A program made the position numbers and the translations under genes. A DNA stretch of 64,000 nucleotides from Salinibacterium sp. TMP30. GTDB lineage: Bacteria > Actinomycetota > Actinomycetes > Actinomycetales > Microbacteriaceae. Shown here in pieces: positions 36,079 to 44,638 of this stretch. The DNA is taken from assembly GCF_038397785.1 (NCBI RefSeq), contig NZ_CP151642.1, forward strand, positions 992,001 to 1,056,000, read 5' to 3'. Position 1 is the first letter of the stretch, and every line of letters begins with the position of its first letter. The notes beneath the pieces were generated by a model. That model worked only from the letters and a program-made list of their open reading frames with translations, did not search any database and had not been told where the DNA came from.

Positions 36079-36255
36079 GCGACGCCCCTTTCCTTGTCTG
36101 CGATCAGTGGAGAGCCCAAGCTGAGAAAGCCGGTGCGCCAATAACCCTAGTCATACTTGGGCCTCGGATGTCCTTAGTGGTTGCCAAAAACATCTCGCGT
36201 ATTTGTGCGAGAAGAAACAATTCGACGCTTAGCCGGCACGGAATCGCCGGAGGTC

Positions 36256-36285
36256 TTGTGCTAGTTGAGCTATAACAACTACTAT
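36256..36285 (+). promoter_or_regulatory. Promoter and likely autoregulatory operator of the GntR gene
   Basis: TTGTGC (36256-36261) and TACTAT (36280-36285) are 18 bp apart, and the -10 ends seven bases before ATG 36293, which predicts a leaderless mRNA. Between them lies a perfect inverted repeat, TAGTTG (36262-36267) and CAACTA (36276-36281), around AGCTATAA. A repeat filling the promoter spacer is what a self-repressing YtrA-type regulator would use. Confidence 0.6.
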
Positions 36286-36292
36286 TGCACTC

Positions 36293-36643
36293 ATGTTGAT
36301 CCGTGTTGATACCGCGTCTGATGTGCCGCTCTTTGAGCAGCTCTCTGCGAGCATTCGACAGGGAGTGCTCGAAGGCCGACTCAGCACGAACGAGCGCCTA
36401 CCCAGTGCTCGAGAGCTAGCGGAATCTCTAGGCATCAACATGCATACAGTGTTGCGCGCGTACCAAGAACTCCGCGATGAAGGCTTTATCGAACTTCGCA
36501 GGGGGCGCGGCGCCATTGTCTCCGACGTCAGTCACAGCTATGAAGCACTGACGACTGCGGTCACCGCTCTTGTGAGCGAAGCTCGCACCCACAACATTTC
36601 ACTCAGTGCACTAACCGCCCTCATCCGAGAGGAATATCGATGA
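36293..36643 (+). CDS. YtrA-subfamily GntR transcriptional regulator
   Basis: The 116-residue protein has the GntR winged helix (PLFEQLSASIRQGVLEGRL, LPSARELAESLGINMHTVLRAYQELRDEGFIELRRGRGAIV) and only about 40 residues after it, the size of the YtrA subfamily, which has no real ligand domain. Such regulators usually repress their own operon together with a membrane or ABC transport gene. Its stop overlaps the start of the DUF1648 gene by four bases. No ribosome-binding site precedes ATG 36293, in keeping with leaderless translation. Confidence 0.92.
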   Translation: MLIRVDTASDVPLFEQLSASIRQGVLEGRLSTNERLPSARELAESLGINMHTVLRAYQELRDEGFIELRRGRGAIVSDVSHSYEALTTAVTALVSEARTHNISLSALTALIREEYR

Positions 36644-37674
36644 CTACCCCCACCGACCTTCACACCGAGACTCGTTCCCGCAGTCGGCGTGCCATCGTTG
36701 TTATCGGCGTCGTCGTACCGGTTACGATCGCCATGGCCGGTGCTTTCGTCATGGCGCTGTGGATCCCCGAACTCCCGAACCCGGTTGCCTCTCATTGGAC
36801 ACCCAGTGGGCCGGATGGCTACACCACGGTGGGCGCAATGATCGCCCTGCCTCTTGTGGTGACGTTACTGTTCTCCGCATTCGCCGCGGTCGTGAGCTGG
36901 CGAGGCGGACCCGACGGAGGGCTATTGCGAGCGCAGAAAGTGCTTGTCGCGACATCCATTTTTCTCGCAACAGTGCTGACCCTAACGAGCGGGGGAAGTC
37001 TTGCGATCCAGCGCGGGTTGGAGAGCGCCGAACGTGCGGGAAACATCGGAGGTGTTCTCGCCATCGCGTTCATAGCAGCGAGCATTCTTGCATTGCTGTC
37101 GTGGTTTGTCTTGCCCCCGGGCGAGAAGGTTACGAGCACGCGCACGGTCGCTGAACCGATAGCGGCGTCAGCCACAGAGCGGCTCTACTTTGCCAGTAGC
37201 ACCCGACTCGGATCACCAGTTGTCGCAATTCTTCTTCTCGTGTTCCTTGCTCTCGCCGTCACGCTGATCATTCAAGCTGTCAATAACCCCGACGAGTTGA
37301 TAGTTCCTGCCGTGATTGGGCTTGTTGCTCTCGTGCTCGCCACGAGTACTCTGTCCTGGCGTGTGATTATCGACCGGCATGGTATCCGAGTTCGCTCCGC
37401 TTTTGGGTGGCCGCGAATTTCGATTGCACCGGATCAGATCGCGTCCGTGGCGGTAGTTCAGATCGACCCCATGGGAGAGTTCGGCGGGTATGGGTGGCGC
37501 TGGGATTCCCAGGGGCGCAGCGGCGTCGTGCTCTCGAAGGGTGACGCCATCGAGGTGACGCGGGTGAACGGAAAACGTTTTGTTGTCACCGTGCATGATG
37601 CTTCCCGAGGAGCCGCTGTGCTGGCGACAATTCAGAACGTAGAGCGCGACGAGCGCCGGCCGAAACGGGGCTGA
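36640..37674 (+). CDS. DUF1648-domain membrane protein
   Basis: The 344-residue protein has seven or so hydrophobic segments. After the first helix comes LPNPVASHWTPSGPDGYTTV, the DUF1648 signature (a conserved His-Trp and Gly-x-Asp), then further helices and a C-terminal soluble domain resembling bacterial PH-like folds (VIIDRHGIRVRSAFGWPRIS..IASVAVVQI). Function is unknown, though relatives commonly pair with YtrA-type regulators, as here, and B. subtilis SdpI (DUF1648) confers immunity to the SdpC toxin. No toxin gene is seen nearby. Confidence 0.85.
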   Translation: MTTPTDLHTETRSRSRRAIVVIGVVVPVTIAMAGAFVMALWIPELPNPVASHWTPSGPDGYTTVGAMIALPLVVTLLFSAFAAVVSWRGGPDGGLLRAQKVLVATSIFLATVLTLTSGGSLAIQRGLESAERAGNIGGVLAIAFIAASILALLSWFVLPPGEKVTSTRTVAEPIAASATERLYFASSTRLGSPVVAILLLVFLALAVTLIIQAVNNPDELIVPAVIGLVALVLATSTLSWRVIIDRHGIRVRSAFGWPRISIAPDQIASVAVVQIDPMGEFGGYGWRWDSQGRSGVVLSKGDAIEVTRVNGKRFVVTVHDASRGAAVLATIQNVERDERRPKRG

Positions 37675-37704
37675 ACTGTGCGGCGAAGCATCAGCCAACT
37701 CACC

Positions 37705-37710
37705 TATGAT
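37705..37710 (+). promoter_or_regulatory. Candidate -10 element of ileS
   Basis: TATGAT lies about seven bases before the inferred 5' end of the T-box leader (near 37717). No convincing -35 element is seen. Confidence 0.45.
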
Positions 37711-37716
37711 TGATGC

Positions 37717-37927
37717 ACACGCTATGAACCGGCCATCACCGGTGAGCATTCGGAAGAAATCGTCTCAACTGCAGCCCCGGTTGTGGAGCGGTCGGCAGTA
37801 GAACCGAACGGGAAAGCCCGTTACAGCGACATGAGTGGTGTGCCGCACGGTGCACAAGCGGGGTGGTACCGCGGCTGAAAGGTCGTCCTCGTGCAGATTA
37901 TCCGCACCCACGTACCACTGGAGCCCC
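37717..37927 (+). promoter_or_regulatory. Isoleucine T-box riboswitch leader of ileS (translational type)
   Basis: The leader contains the near-invariant T-box sequence GGGTGGTACCGCGG at 37861-37874, whose bulge pairs with the uncharged 3' end of tRNA. The specifier in the short Stem I is ATC (Ile) at 37735-37737, in CCGGCC-ATC-ACCGG. GTGGTAC (37863-37869) within the T-box is complementary to GTACCAC (37912-37918), which lies just before GGAG at 37920-37923, four bases from the ileS ATG. So the alternative fold would bury the ribosome-binding site rather than form a terminator, as known for actinobacterial ileS T-boxes. Confidence 0.93.
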
Positions 37928-40900
37928 ATGTCGTATCCTCGCCACCGCTCAGACGATTCCGTAGCACCGTCACCGAAGTTTCCGGCGATTGAAGAGCAGG
38001 TTCTGTCGTACTGGAAGACAGACGGCACTTTTCAGGCATCCATTGATCAGCGTGAAGGCGCTGACGAGCGGGTTTTCTACGATGGCCCACCCTTTGCTAA
38101 TGGCCTCCCGCATTACGGTCATTTGCTGACCGGCTACGCCAAAGACCTCTTCCCTCGTTTTCAGACGATGCGCGGCAAGCAAGTGCACCGCCGCTTCGGC
38201 TGGGACACCCACGGACTGCCTGCCGAACTTGAAGCGATGCGCCAACTGGGAATCACCGAGAAGGCCCAGATCGAAGAAATGGGCATCGACAAGTTCAACG
38301 AAGCTGCCCGCGAATCGGTGCTCAAGTACACCGGTGAGTGGCAAGAGTATGTGACCCGCATGGCACGCTGGGTTGACTTTGAGAACGACTACAAGACCCT
38401 CGACGTGAACTTCATGGAGAGTGTCATCTGGGCGTTCAAACAGCTGCATGAGAAGAACCTCGCCTATGAAGGCTTCCGCGTTTTGCCATACTGCTGGAAC
38501 GATGAGACCCCGCTCTCGAACCACGAACTGCGCATGGATGACGACGTCTACAAGATGCGTCAAGACCAGACCGTCACCGTGACATTCCCTCTCGACGGAG
38601 TGAAGGCCGAAGCGCTCGGACTCACCGGCGTGAAGGCTCTCGCTTGGACGACCACGCCGTGGACCCTGCCCACCAACCTTGCACTCGCTGTCGGACCCGA
38701 CATCGACTACGCGCTGCTGCCCGCCGGCCCCTTGGGTGCAGGTGACGGCTCAGAGGAGGGCTCGGCGCAATACCTGCTCGCGGGCGACACCGTAGCGGCG
38801 TACGCAAAGGAACTTGGTTACGAGACCGCTGAGGAGGCGCTCGCCGCAGTCTCGCGCACACTCAAGGGCGCTGAACTCGACGGTGTGCGGTACGACCGTC
38901 TCTGGGATTTCTACGAAGATGCCGAGACCTATGGAACCGAAAATGCGTGGCAGTTCTTGGTGGCCGACTACGTTGCCACCGGTGAAGGTACCGGCATCGT
39001 GCACCAGGCGCCGGCCTACGGTGAAGACGACCAGATCGTGTGTGCCGCTGCCGGCATCCCCGTCGTAATCTCTGTCGACGATGGCGGCAAGTTCTTGCCA
39101 TCGGTACCGCCCGTTGCCGGAATGCAGGTATTCGAGGCCAACAAGCCGCTCACGAAACTGCTGCGTGAAGAGGGTCGCCTGCTCAAGGTTGCCAGCTATG
39201 AGCACTCCTACCCACACTGCTGGCGTTGCCGCAATCCGCTCATCTATAAGGCGGTATCGAGCTGGTTCGTCAAAGTTCCTGAGTTTCGCGATCGCATGGG
39301 TGAACTGAACCAGGAAATTAATTGGGTTCCTGAGAATGTCAAAGAAGGCCAGTTCGGCAAGTGGGTCAGCAACGCGCGCGACTGGTCGATCAGCCGAAAC
39401 CGCTACTGGGGCTCGCCCATCCCCATCTGGAAGAGCGACAACCCCGATTTCCCCCGCGTGGATGTTTATGGCTCGCTTGCTGAGATCCAAGCCGATTTCG
39501 GTCGCTTGCCCCTCAACCACGATGGTGAGCCCGACCTGCACCGCCCGTTCATCGACGAACTGACTCGACCCAACCCGGACGACCCGAGTGGTCAGTCGAC
39601 GATGCGTCGCATTGAAGATGTGCTCGATGTCTGGTTCGATTCAGGCTCGATGCCATTCGCTCAGGTGCACTACCCTTTCGAAAATCAGGAATGGTTCGAC
39701 AGCCACAGCCCTGCTGACTTCATTGTGGAATACATCGGTCAGACTCGCGGATGGTTCTATACTCTCCACACGCTGTCGACCGCACTGTTCGATCGACCAG
39801 CGTTCTCGAATGTCATCAGTCACGGCATCGTGCTGGGTAATGACGGCCAAAAGATGTCCAAGAGTCTGCGTAATTACCCGGATGTCTCTGAAGTGTTCGA
39901 CCGTGATGGTGCCGACGCGATGCGCTGGTTCCTCATGTCGAGCTCGGTAATTCGTGGCGGAAACCTTATGGTCACTGAGGAAGGCATCCGCGACGGCGTG
40001 CGCCAGATGCTGCTTCCGCTGTGGAGCACGTATTACTTCTTCACTCTCTATGCGAACGCTGCTGATAATTACGAAGCCACGTGGCGCACCGATTCGACGA
40101 ACGTTCTTGACCGCTACCTGTTGGCGAAAACCCGCGAACTCATCGAAGGCGTAACCTCCGAGCTCGAAGCCCTTGACAGCCCGATGGCGGCCGCGAAATT
40201 GCGGGACTTCGCCGACGTTCTCACCAACTGGTACGTGCGTCGCAGTCGCGACCGCTTCTGGGACGGCGGCGACACCGACGCGTTCGATACGCTCTACACC
40301 GTGCTCGAAACCGTCGCGAGGGTAGCAGCGCCGCTGCTGCCGCTCGTCTCGGAAGAGATGTGGCGCGGCCTCACCAACGGCCGCAGCGTGCACCTCACCG
40401 ACTGGCCCGACACATCCGCATTCCCGAGCGACCACGAGCTGGTTGCCTCAATGGACCGCGTCCGCGAGATCGCGTCGAACAGCCTTGCGCTGCGTAAGGC
40501 CCGCAGCTTGCGCGTTCGACTACCACTGGCATCATTGACAGTCGTCAGCGAAGCATCAGAAGCGCTCGCACTGTTTAGCGACATCCTCCGCGACGAACTG
40601 AACGTCAAGGCTGTGCGGTTCGAAGCACTCGAAGAAGGATCGTTGGCGAGCTTCGGCATCACCAAGAAGCTCACCGTGAACGCACGAGCGCTCGGGCCGC
40701 GCGTCGGCAAACAGGTGCAGCACGTCATCACGGAAGCCAAGGCAGGCAACTGGCAGACAACCGCTGACGGAGTTTCGGTCGATGGTATGGCTTTGCAGCC
40801 AGCCGAGTACGAGCTCCAGATGGAAGCTGCCGATGAGGCAAGCGCGATCGCATTCCTCGCCGATGGTGGCTTTGTGATTATCGACACGCAACTTACCCCC

Positions 40901-41218
40901 GAGCTTTCTGCTGAGGGACTGGCGCGTGATGTGATCCGCATGATTCAGGATGCGCGCAAGTCCGCCGGGTTCGACGTGAGCGACCGGATCGCTCTTGCCA
41001 TCAGTGCTCTCGACTCCGCTGACCACGACGCCATTGGCTTCCACAGCGCCATGATTGCCTCAGAAACGCTTGCAGTGCAATCCACCGTTGAGAGCTTCGT
41101 GAATGAGCTTCCAGAGGGCACACTTGAGACGTACCGCACCGAATTGCCGGCAGGAAAGTATGCCAATGCGGGCGGCCTGGTGATTGACATCACCAAGATG
41201 GGAACAATCAATGTCTGA
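37928..41218 (+). CDS. ileS: Isoleucyl-tRNA synthetase
   Basis: This class I enzyme charges tRNA-Ile and edits valine. The 1096-residue protein has the HIGH-type motif [14 protein letters not shown] near 55-70, the editing domain ([21 protein letters not shown]), the catalytic [20 protein letters not shown] in [14 protein letters not shown], and a long C-terminal anticodon-binding region ([19 protein letters not shown]). The length and pattern fit the longer eukaryote-like IleS type, often less sensitive to mupirocin; that is a family tendency, not shown here. The start ATG 37928 follows the T-box; the open frame upstream runs through the riboswitch. Its end overlaps folC by eight bases. Confidence 0.97.
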   Translation: MSYPRHRSDDSVAPSPKFPAIEEQVLSYWKTDGTFQASIDQREGADERVFYDGPPFANGLPHYGHLLTGYAKDLFPRFQTMRGKQVHRRFGWDTHGLPAELEAMRQLGITEKAQIEEMGIDKFNEAARESVLKYTGEWQEYVTRMARWVDFENDYKTLDVNFMESVIWAFKQLHEKNLAYEGFRVLPYCWNDETPLSNHELRMDDDVYKMRQDQTVTVTFPLDGVKAEALGLTGVKALAWTTTPWTLPTNLALAVGPDIDYALLPAGPLGAGDGSEEGSAQYLLAGDTVAAYAKELGYETAEEALAAVSRTLKGAELDGVRYDRLWDFYEDAETYGTENAWQFLVADYVATGEGTGIVHQAPAYGEDDQIVCAAAGIPVVISVDDGGKFLPSVPPVAGMQVFEANKPLTKLLREEGRLLKVASYEHSYPHCWRCRNPLIYKAVSSWFVKVPEFRDRMGELNQEINWVPENVKEGQFGKWVSNARDWSISRNRYWGSPIPIWKSDNPDFPRVDVYGSLAEIQADFGRLPLNHDGEPDLHRPFIDELTRPNPDDPSGQSTMRRIEDVLDVWFDSGSMPFAQVHYPFENQEWFDSHSPADFIVEYIGQTRGWFYTLHTLSTALFDRPAFSNVISHGIVLGNDGQKMSKSLRNYPDVSEVFDRDGADAMRWFLMSSSVIRGGNLMVTEEGIRDGVRQMLLPLWSTYYFFTLYANAADNYEATWRTDSTNVLDRYLLAKTRELIEGVTSELEALDSPMAAAKLRDFADVLTNWYVRRSRDRFWDGGDTDAFDTLYTVLETVARVAAPLLPLVSEEMWRGLTNGRSVHLTDWPDTSAFPSDHELVASMDRVREIASNSLALRKARSLRVRLPLASLTVVSEASEALALFSDILRDELNVKAVRFEALEEGSLASFGITKKLTVNARALGPRVGKQVQHVITEAKAGNWQTTADGVSVDGMALQPAEYELQMEAADEASAIAFLADGGFVIIDTQLTPELSAEGLARDVIRMIQDARKSAGFDVSDRIALAISALDSADHDAIGFHSAMIASETLAVQSTVESFVNELPEGTLETYRTELPAGKYANAGGLVIDITKMGTINV

Positions 41219-42734
41219 ACGCGACGATGAATTTGACGACAGCGTAGAGCCCGATGAATCTTTCGATGATTCGCTGAGCGACGAAGAGCGTGCTGAGCTC
41301 GAAGCTGCGCATCCGCTCGCCGACCTCAGCCCCTTCGCCGACGGCTTTGAGGGCACCAACATTGACGACGATTCCGACTTTGAGTTGGAAGATTCCGAGT
41401 ATGCGCAAGATGCCGCCCTCGTCTATGACGAGTTGCTTGCTCGTATCGGGGAACAGACACCACAACCACGCCTCGAGGCGACTCGGCGTGCCGTGGAACT
41501 CATCGGTGACCCGCAGCGCACCTATCCCGTTATCCACATCACGGGCACGAACGGCAAGACCTCAACAAGCCGCATTGTTGAGAGCATTTTGCGTGCCTAC
41601 GGGTTGCGCACGGGGCTCATGACGAGCCCACATCTGGTCCGCGTAAATGAGCGGATCGTGGTTGATGGCCGGGCGATTTCGAACCGTGCTCTCGCCGCGA
41701 ACTGGGCTGACATCCGCCCCTTCATCTTGATGGTTGATGCTGAGCTGCTGGCAAAGGGCGAAGAGCCTTTGACCTACTTTGAAGCCTTGACGGTTCTCGC
41801 ATTCGCCAGTTTTGCCGATGCACCTATTGACGTTGCGATTCTTGAAGTTGGGATGGGCGGCGAGTGGGATTCCACCAATGTGGCTGACGGCCAAGTGGCC
41901 GTGTTTAGTCCGATTGCGCTGGATCACACTCAACGCTTGGGCTCGACGATCTCAGAAATTGCTCGCACTAAGGCGGGAATCGTCAAGCCAGCCGCCGCGA
42001 TCGTTTCGGCAGTGCAGACTTCTGATGCTCAGATCGAGCTTGAGCGCGCAGCAGATCTCACGGAGTCGAAGCTTGGCTTCGAGGGTGACGCGTTTGAGTT
42101 GCTCAGCAGCGCAGTTGCGATCGGCGGTCAGCTGATCTCTGTCCGTGGGCTTGCGGGAACCTACTCCGACCTTTTCTTGCCACTGTTTGGCGAATTTCAG
42201 GGGCATAACGCCGCACTTGCTATTGCCGCGGTTGAGTCATTCCTCGGCGCTGGCAGCCAGGCTCTCGTCACCGATGTGCTGGCAGAGGGCCTGGCAACCG
42301 TGTCATCTCCGGGGCGGTTACAGGTTATCGGCGCCGAACCGACCGTGATTGTGGATGCCGCACACAATCCCCACGGGGCGACGGCACTGGCGGCGGCACT
42401 CAAGGAGTACTTCACCTTCGACGAGATTGCGTTTGTTGTCGGTGTGCTTGACGACAAGGATGCCTCGGGAATCATTGAAGCACTTGCTCCTATAGCGAAT
42501 CGTTTCTATGTCACTGCATCGCACTCCGACCGCGCCGTGGCACCAGAAGAGCTCGTCGAAACGGTTCGAGAATTCTCTCAAGAGACCACTGACTTCGATT
42601 CCTTCACGGAGGCGATGGAACTTGCCCGCGGGTGGGCCGCCGAAAACGAGCGTCGTGCGGTCGTCGTCACGGGTTCGATCTCGCTGGTTGGCGAGGCACT
42701 CGCGCTGGCAGCAGTGGAGGGCTGGAAGCCGTGA
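41211..42734 (+). CDS. folC: Bifunctional folylpolyglutamate synthase / dihydrofolate synthase
   Basis: FolC joins glutamate to dihydropteroate and then extends the polyglutamate tail of folates. The P-loop [11 protein letters not shown] is at about 109-119, followed by [31 protein letters not shown] and the C-terminal Mur-ligase motifs [15 protein letters not shown]. At 507 residues it is longer than usual because about 65 N-terminal residues ([16 protein letters not shown] and on) are strongly acidic and probably disordered. ATG 41211 overlaps the ileS stop by eight bases, so folC probably depends on ileS translation and thus on the T-box. Confidence 0.94.
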   Translation: MSERDDEFDDSVEPDESFDDSLSDEERAELEAAHPLADLSPFADGFEGTNIDDDSDFELEDSEYAQDAALVYDELLARIGEQTPQPRLEATRRAVELIGDPQRTYPVIHITGTNGKTSTSRIVESILRAYGLRTGLMTSPHLVRVNERIVVDGRAISNRALAANWADIRPFILMVDAELLAKGEEPLTYFEALTVLAFASFADAPIDVAILEVGMGGEWDSTNVADGQVAVFSPIALDHTQRLGSTISEIARTKAGIVKPAAAIVSAVQTSDAQIELERAADLTESKLGFEGDAFELLSSAVAIGGQLISVRGLAGTYSDLFLPLFGEFQGHNAALAIAAVESFLGAGSQALVTDVLAEGLATVSSPGRLQVIGAEPTVIVDAAHNPHGATALAAALKEYFTFDEIAFVVGVLDDKDASGIIEALAPIANRFYVTASHSDRAVAPEELVETVREFSQETTDFDSFTEAMELARGWAAENERRAVVVTGSISLVGEALALAAVEGWKP

Positions 42735-43132
42735 GTAGAACGCCGCGCCCGCGAAGAACCCGCTCCGTCACAGAGCTGCTTCTGAGCATCGTCTTGGTGC
42801 TCGATGCGACACTCATCTTCTTTGTCGCGTTGACGGCATTCGGACTCAGGGCACTGGCTCCCGCGCCCGCTTTTATCGGGGGAGCGGTGCTCATCATCGT
42901 CTTTGTTGCTTTGGCACGGATGCTCCACCGACCGTGGGCAGTGTGGGTGGGCTGGGCGCTTCAGATGGCCCTCATCGCGCTGGGATTCGTCCTCACCCCC
43001 ATGTTTGTGGTTGGTGCTGGATTCGCCGCAATCTGGACCTACTGCTTCGTGAAAGGCCGCCAAATCGACGCAGCCAAGGCACAAGCTTTTGGCTCATCAC
43101 CCATGACCACCCCCGATGAGGAGACACAATGA
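42731..43132 (+). CDS. DUF4233 membrane protein
   Basis: The 133-residue protein has four hydrophobic segments (LLLSIVLVLDATLIFFVALTAF being the first, shown in parts as LLLSIVLVL and IFFVALTAF), short loops and a hydrophilic C-terminus ending in DEETQ. It belongs to the DUF4233 group found between folC and ndk across Actinobacteria; its function is unknown. It starts at GTG 42731 in a four-base overlap with folC and ends in a four-base overlap with ndk, so translation of the four genes ileS-folC-DUF4233-ndk is linked. Confidence 0.88.
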   Translation: MSRTPRPRRTRSVTELLLSIVLVLDATLIFFVALTAFGLRALAPAPAFIGGAVLIIVFVALARMLHRPWAVWVGWALQMALIALGFVLTPMFVVGAGFAAIWTYCFVKGRQIDAAKAQAFGSSPMTTPDEETQ

Positions 43133-43545
43133 ACATCGAAGAGACACTCGTACTGATCAAGCCGGATGGTGTTGCTCGCAACCTGACCGGAGAAATCCTT
43201 CGCCGGATCGAGGCGAAGGGCTACCAGCTCGTGGACGTGCGCCTCGTGCAGGCCGACGTAGATCTGCTCGCGGAGCACTACGCAGAACACGAAGGCAAAC
43301 CGTTCTACGAGCCACTGCTCGACTTCATGCAGTCGGGCCCAACCGTTGCTTTGCGTATCGCAGGCAACCGTGCGATCGAGGGTTTCCGATCGCTCGCTGG
43401 CACGACCGATCCGACGACCGCAGCACCGGGAACTATCCGTGGCGACCTCGGCCGCGACTGGGGGCTGGCTGTTCAGCAGAACCTCGTGCACGGCAGCGAC
43501 TCACCGGAGTCTGCAGCACGCGAATTGGCGCTCTGGTTCGCCTAA
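43129..43545 (+). CDS. ndk: Nucleoside diphosphate kinase
   Basis: Ndk moves the terminal phosphate from ATP to other nucleoside diphosphates. The 138-residue protein opens with ETLVLIKPDGVARNLTGEI, has the substrate motif GTIRGDLGRDWG near 105-115 and the phosphohistidine in NLVHGSDSPESA. It is the last gene of the ileS operon, starting in an ATGA overlap with the DUF4233 gene; a hairpin follows 46 bp after the stop. Confidence 0.97.
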   Translation: MNIEETLVLIKPDGVARNLTGEILRRIEAKGYQLVDVRLVQADVDLLAEHYAEHEGKPFYEPLLDFMQSGPTVALRIAGNRAIEGFRSLAGTTDPTTAAPGTIRGDLGRDWGLAVQQNLVHGSDSPESAARELALWFA

Positions 43546-43591
43546 ACCCTAAGAATCACTCAGTGCGACAGGTTCCTGCTGCGCACAGTGA

Positions 43592-43627
43592 ACGGCGAGG
43601 GCGCGGCTTCGGTCGGGCTCTCGCCGT
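43592..43627. terminator. Terminator between ndk and the VKOR gene
   Basis: ACGGCGAG (43592-43599) pairs with CTCGCCGT (43620-43627), with inner GGC/GCC pairs, in the 165-bp gap between convergent stop codons. A smaller stem (GTGCG/CGCAC) precedes it. Confidence 0.65.
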
Positions 43628-43710
43628 CGATATGTTCCCTCTGCGGCATGAATCGCTTGGCGCGGAATATGGCTAGTGGTGCGGAGCAGGCCTCTTGTGC
43701 GAAAGATGTT

Positions 43711-44310
43711 CTAGAGGTAGCTGAGCACGTCGAGTCGGTACTGCGCGACTGCCGCGATGATGATGTAGCCCGCAAGCGCAATAACGGGAACCCAGCTGTA
43801 CGACGCGGCGGCTGCTTTGCGCAGCGCGCGCGGTGCAGGAATTGCGCCAACCTTAAGATTTCGCAGGGTGACGGCCCAGAACATCGGGATGGTCACCGAC
43901 CAGACGACCATGCACCATGGGCATAGCGTGCTGAGGTTGAAAATGCTTTGGTAGGCGAGCCACAGACAGAACGCGAATGCACCAGCGATACCGAGGTTGA
44001 AAGAAACCCAGAACCAACTGTTGAAACGGGCGCCGGCCAGAATCGCAGCGCCAACGACGAGTGGCGCCGTGAATCCGATGAGTCCAAGGACGGGGTTGGG
44101 GAACCCGAATACTGCTCCCTGCGCAGAGCCTAAGTTTTTGGCGCACTGAACGACGATGCTGAAATCACAACTCAGTGCAGCTTCTGGGTTCTCCAGTGAG
44201 ACGATCTTCTCGACCATAAGTTGAAACGAGGCCCAAAGCCCCATGAGTCCAGCGACGATCAAAAAAATGGCGAGGGCAATGGGCCTGTTTCGAACCCCGG
44301 AAGCAGTCAT
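43711..44310 (-). CDS. Vitamin K epoxide reductase (VKOR) family protein
   Basis: VKOR proteins reoxidise DsbA-like thiol oxidases with quinone, supporting disulphide formation outside the cytoplasmic membrane in Actinobacteria. The 199-residue protein has five hydrophobic helices, the loop cysteines Cys48 and Cys56 (CDFSIVVQC) and the CPWC redox pair at 130-133. It lacks a fused thioredoxin domain, so a separate Dsb-like partner is expected elsewhere. Its start ATG 44310 lies six bases after a GATAAT -10 element on the minus strand, which predicts a leaderless mRNA. It is divergent from rne. Confidence 0.93.
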   Translation of the reverse strand: MTASGVRNRPIALAIFLIVAGLMGLWASFQLMVEKIVSLENPEAALSCDFSIVVQCAKNLGSAQGAVFGFPNPVLGLIGFTAPLVVGAAILAGARFNSWFWVSFNLGIAGAFAFCLWLAYQSIFNLSTLCPWCMVVWSVTIPMFWAVTLRNLKVGAIPAPRALRKAAAASYSWVPVIALAGYIIIAAVAQYRLDVLSYL

Positions 44311-44316
44311 GCTGGG

Positions 44317-44364
44317 ATTATCGCATGCGCGTCAGGCTCACTTTCTGGGAATGCATGCGATAAT
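44317..44364. promoter_or_regulatory. Back-to-back promoters of VKOR and rne inside a 12-bp inverted repeat
   Basis: ATTATCGCATGC (44317-44328) and GCATGCGATAAT (44353-44364) are perfect reverse complements 24 bp apart. Each arm ends in GATAAT, preceded by TGC, forming an extended -10 element: one pointing to the VKOR gene (ATG six bases on), the other to rne (predicted transcript start near 44371). One protein binding both arms could control both genes. Confidence 0.6.
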
Positions 44365-44370
44365 GAACCG

Positions 44371-44638
44371 TAGTTACTCCGAGCCGCGCTCGGAATAACA
44401 CCAAGAAGGCTTACCGGGCATAGCGACCGGACCAGTTACGCAACGCTTGTTGCGCGAGTCGGATAGCCAGTTCCGAAGTGTCGTGACAGGGCACAACTGC
44501 AACGCGAGCCACGGGCCCGTTGCAGGACCTGAAGAATTAGTAGCGGTTCTCCAACCATAGGTTTGGTGGGGGAATAGCGCACGAGAGAGTACCCGGTAGG
44601 TGGCGCGGTCGCCTATTAGGGCAAGGAGTACACCAGCA
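44371..44638 (+). promoter_or_regulatory. Long structured 5' leader of rne
   Basis: About 268 nt separate the predicted transcript start from the rne ATG. The leader holds at least three hairpins: TCCGAGC/GCTCGGA (44378-44394), CGCAAC/GTTGCG (44439-44454) and TGCAACG/CGTTGCA (44498-44524). E. coli rne is autoregulated through its long structured 5' UTR; a similar role here is inferred. Confidence 0.5.
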
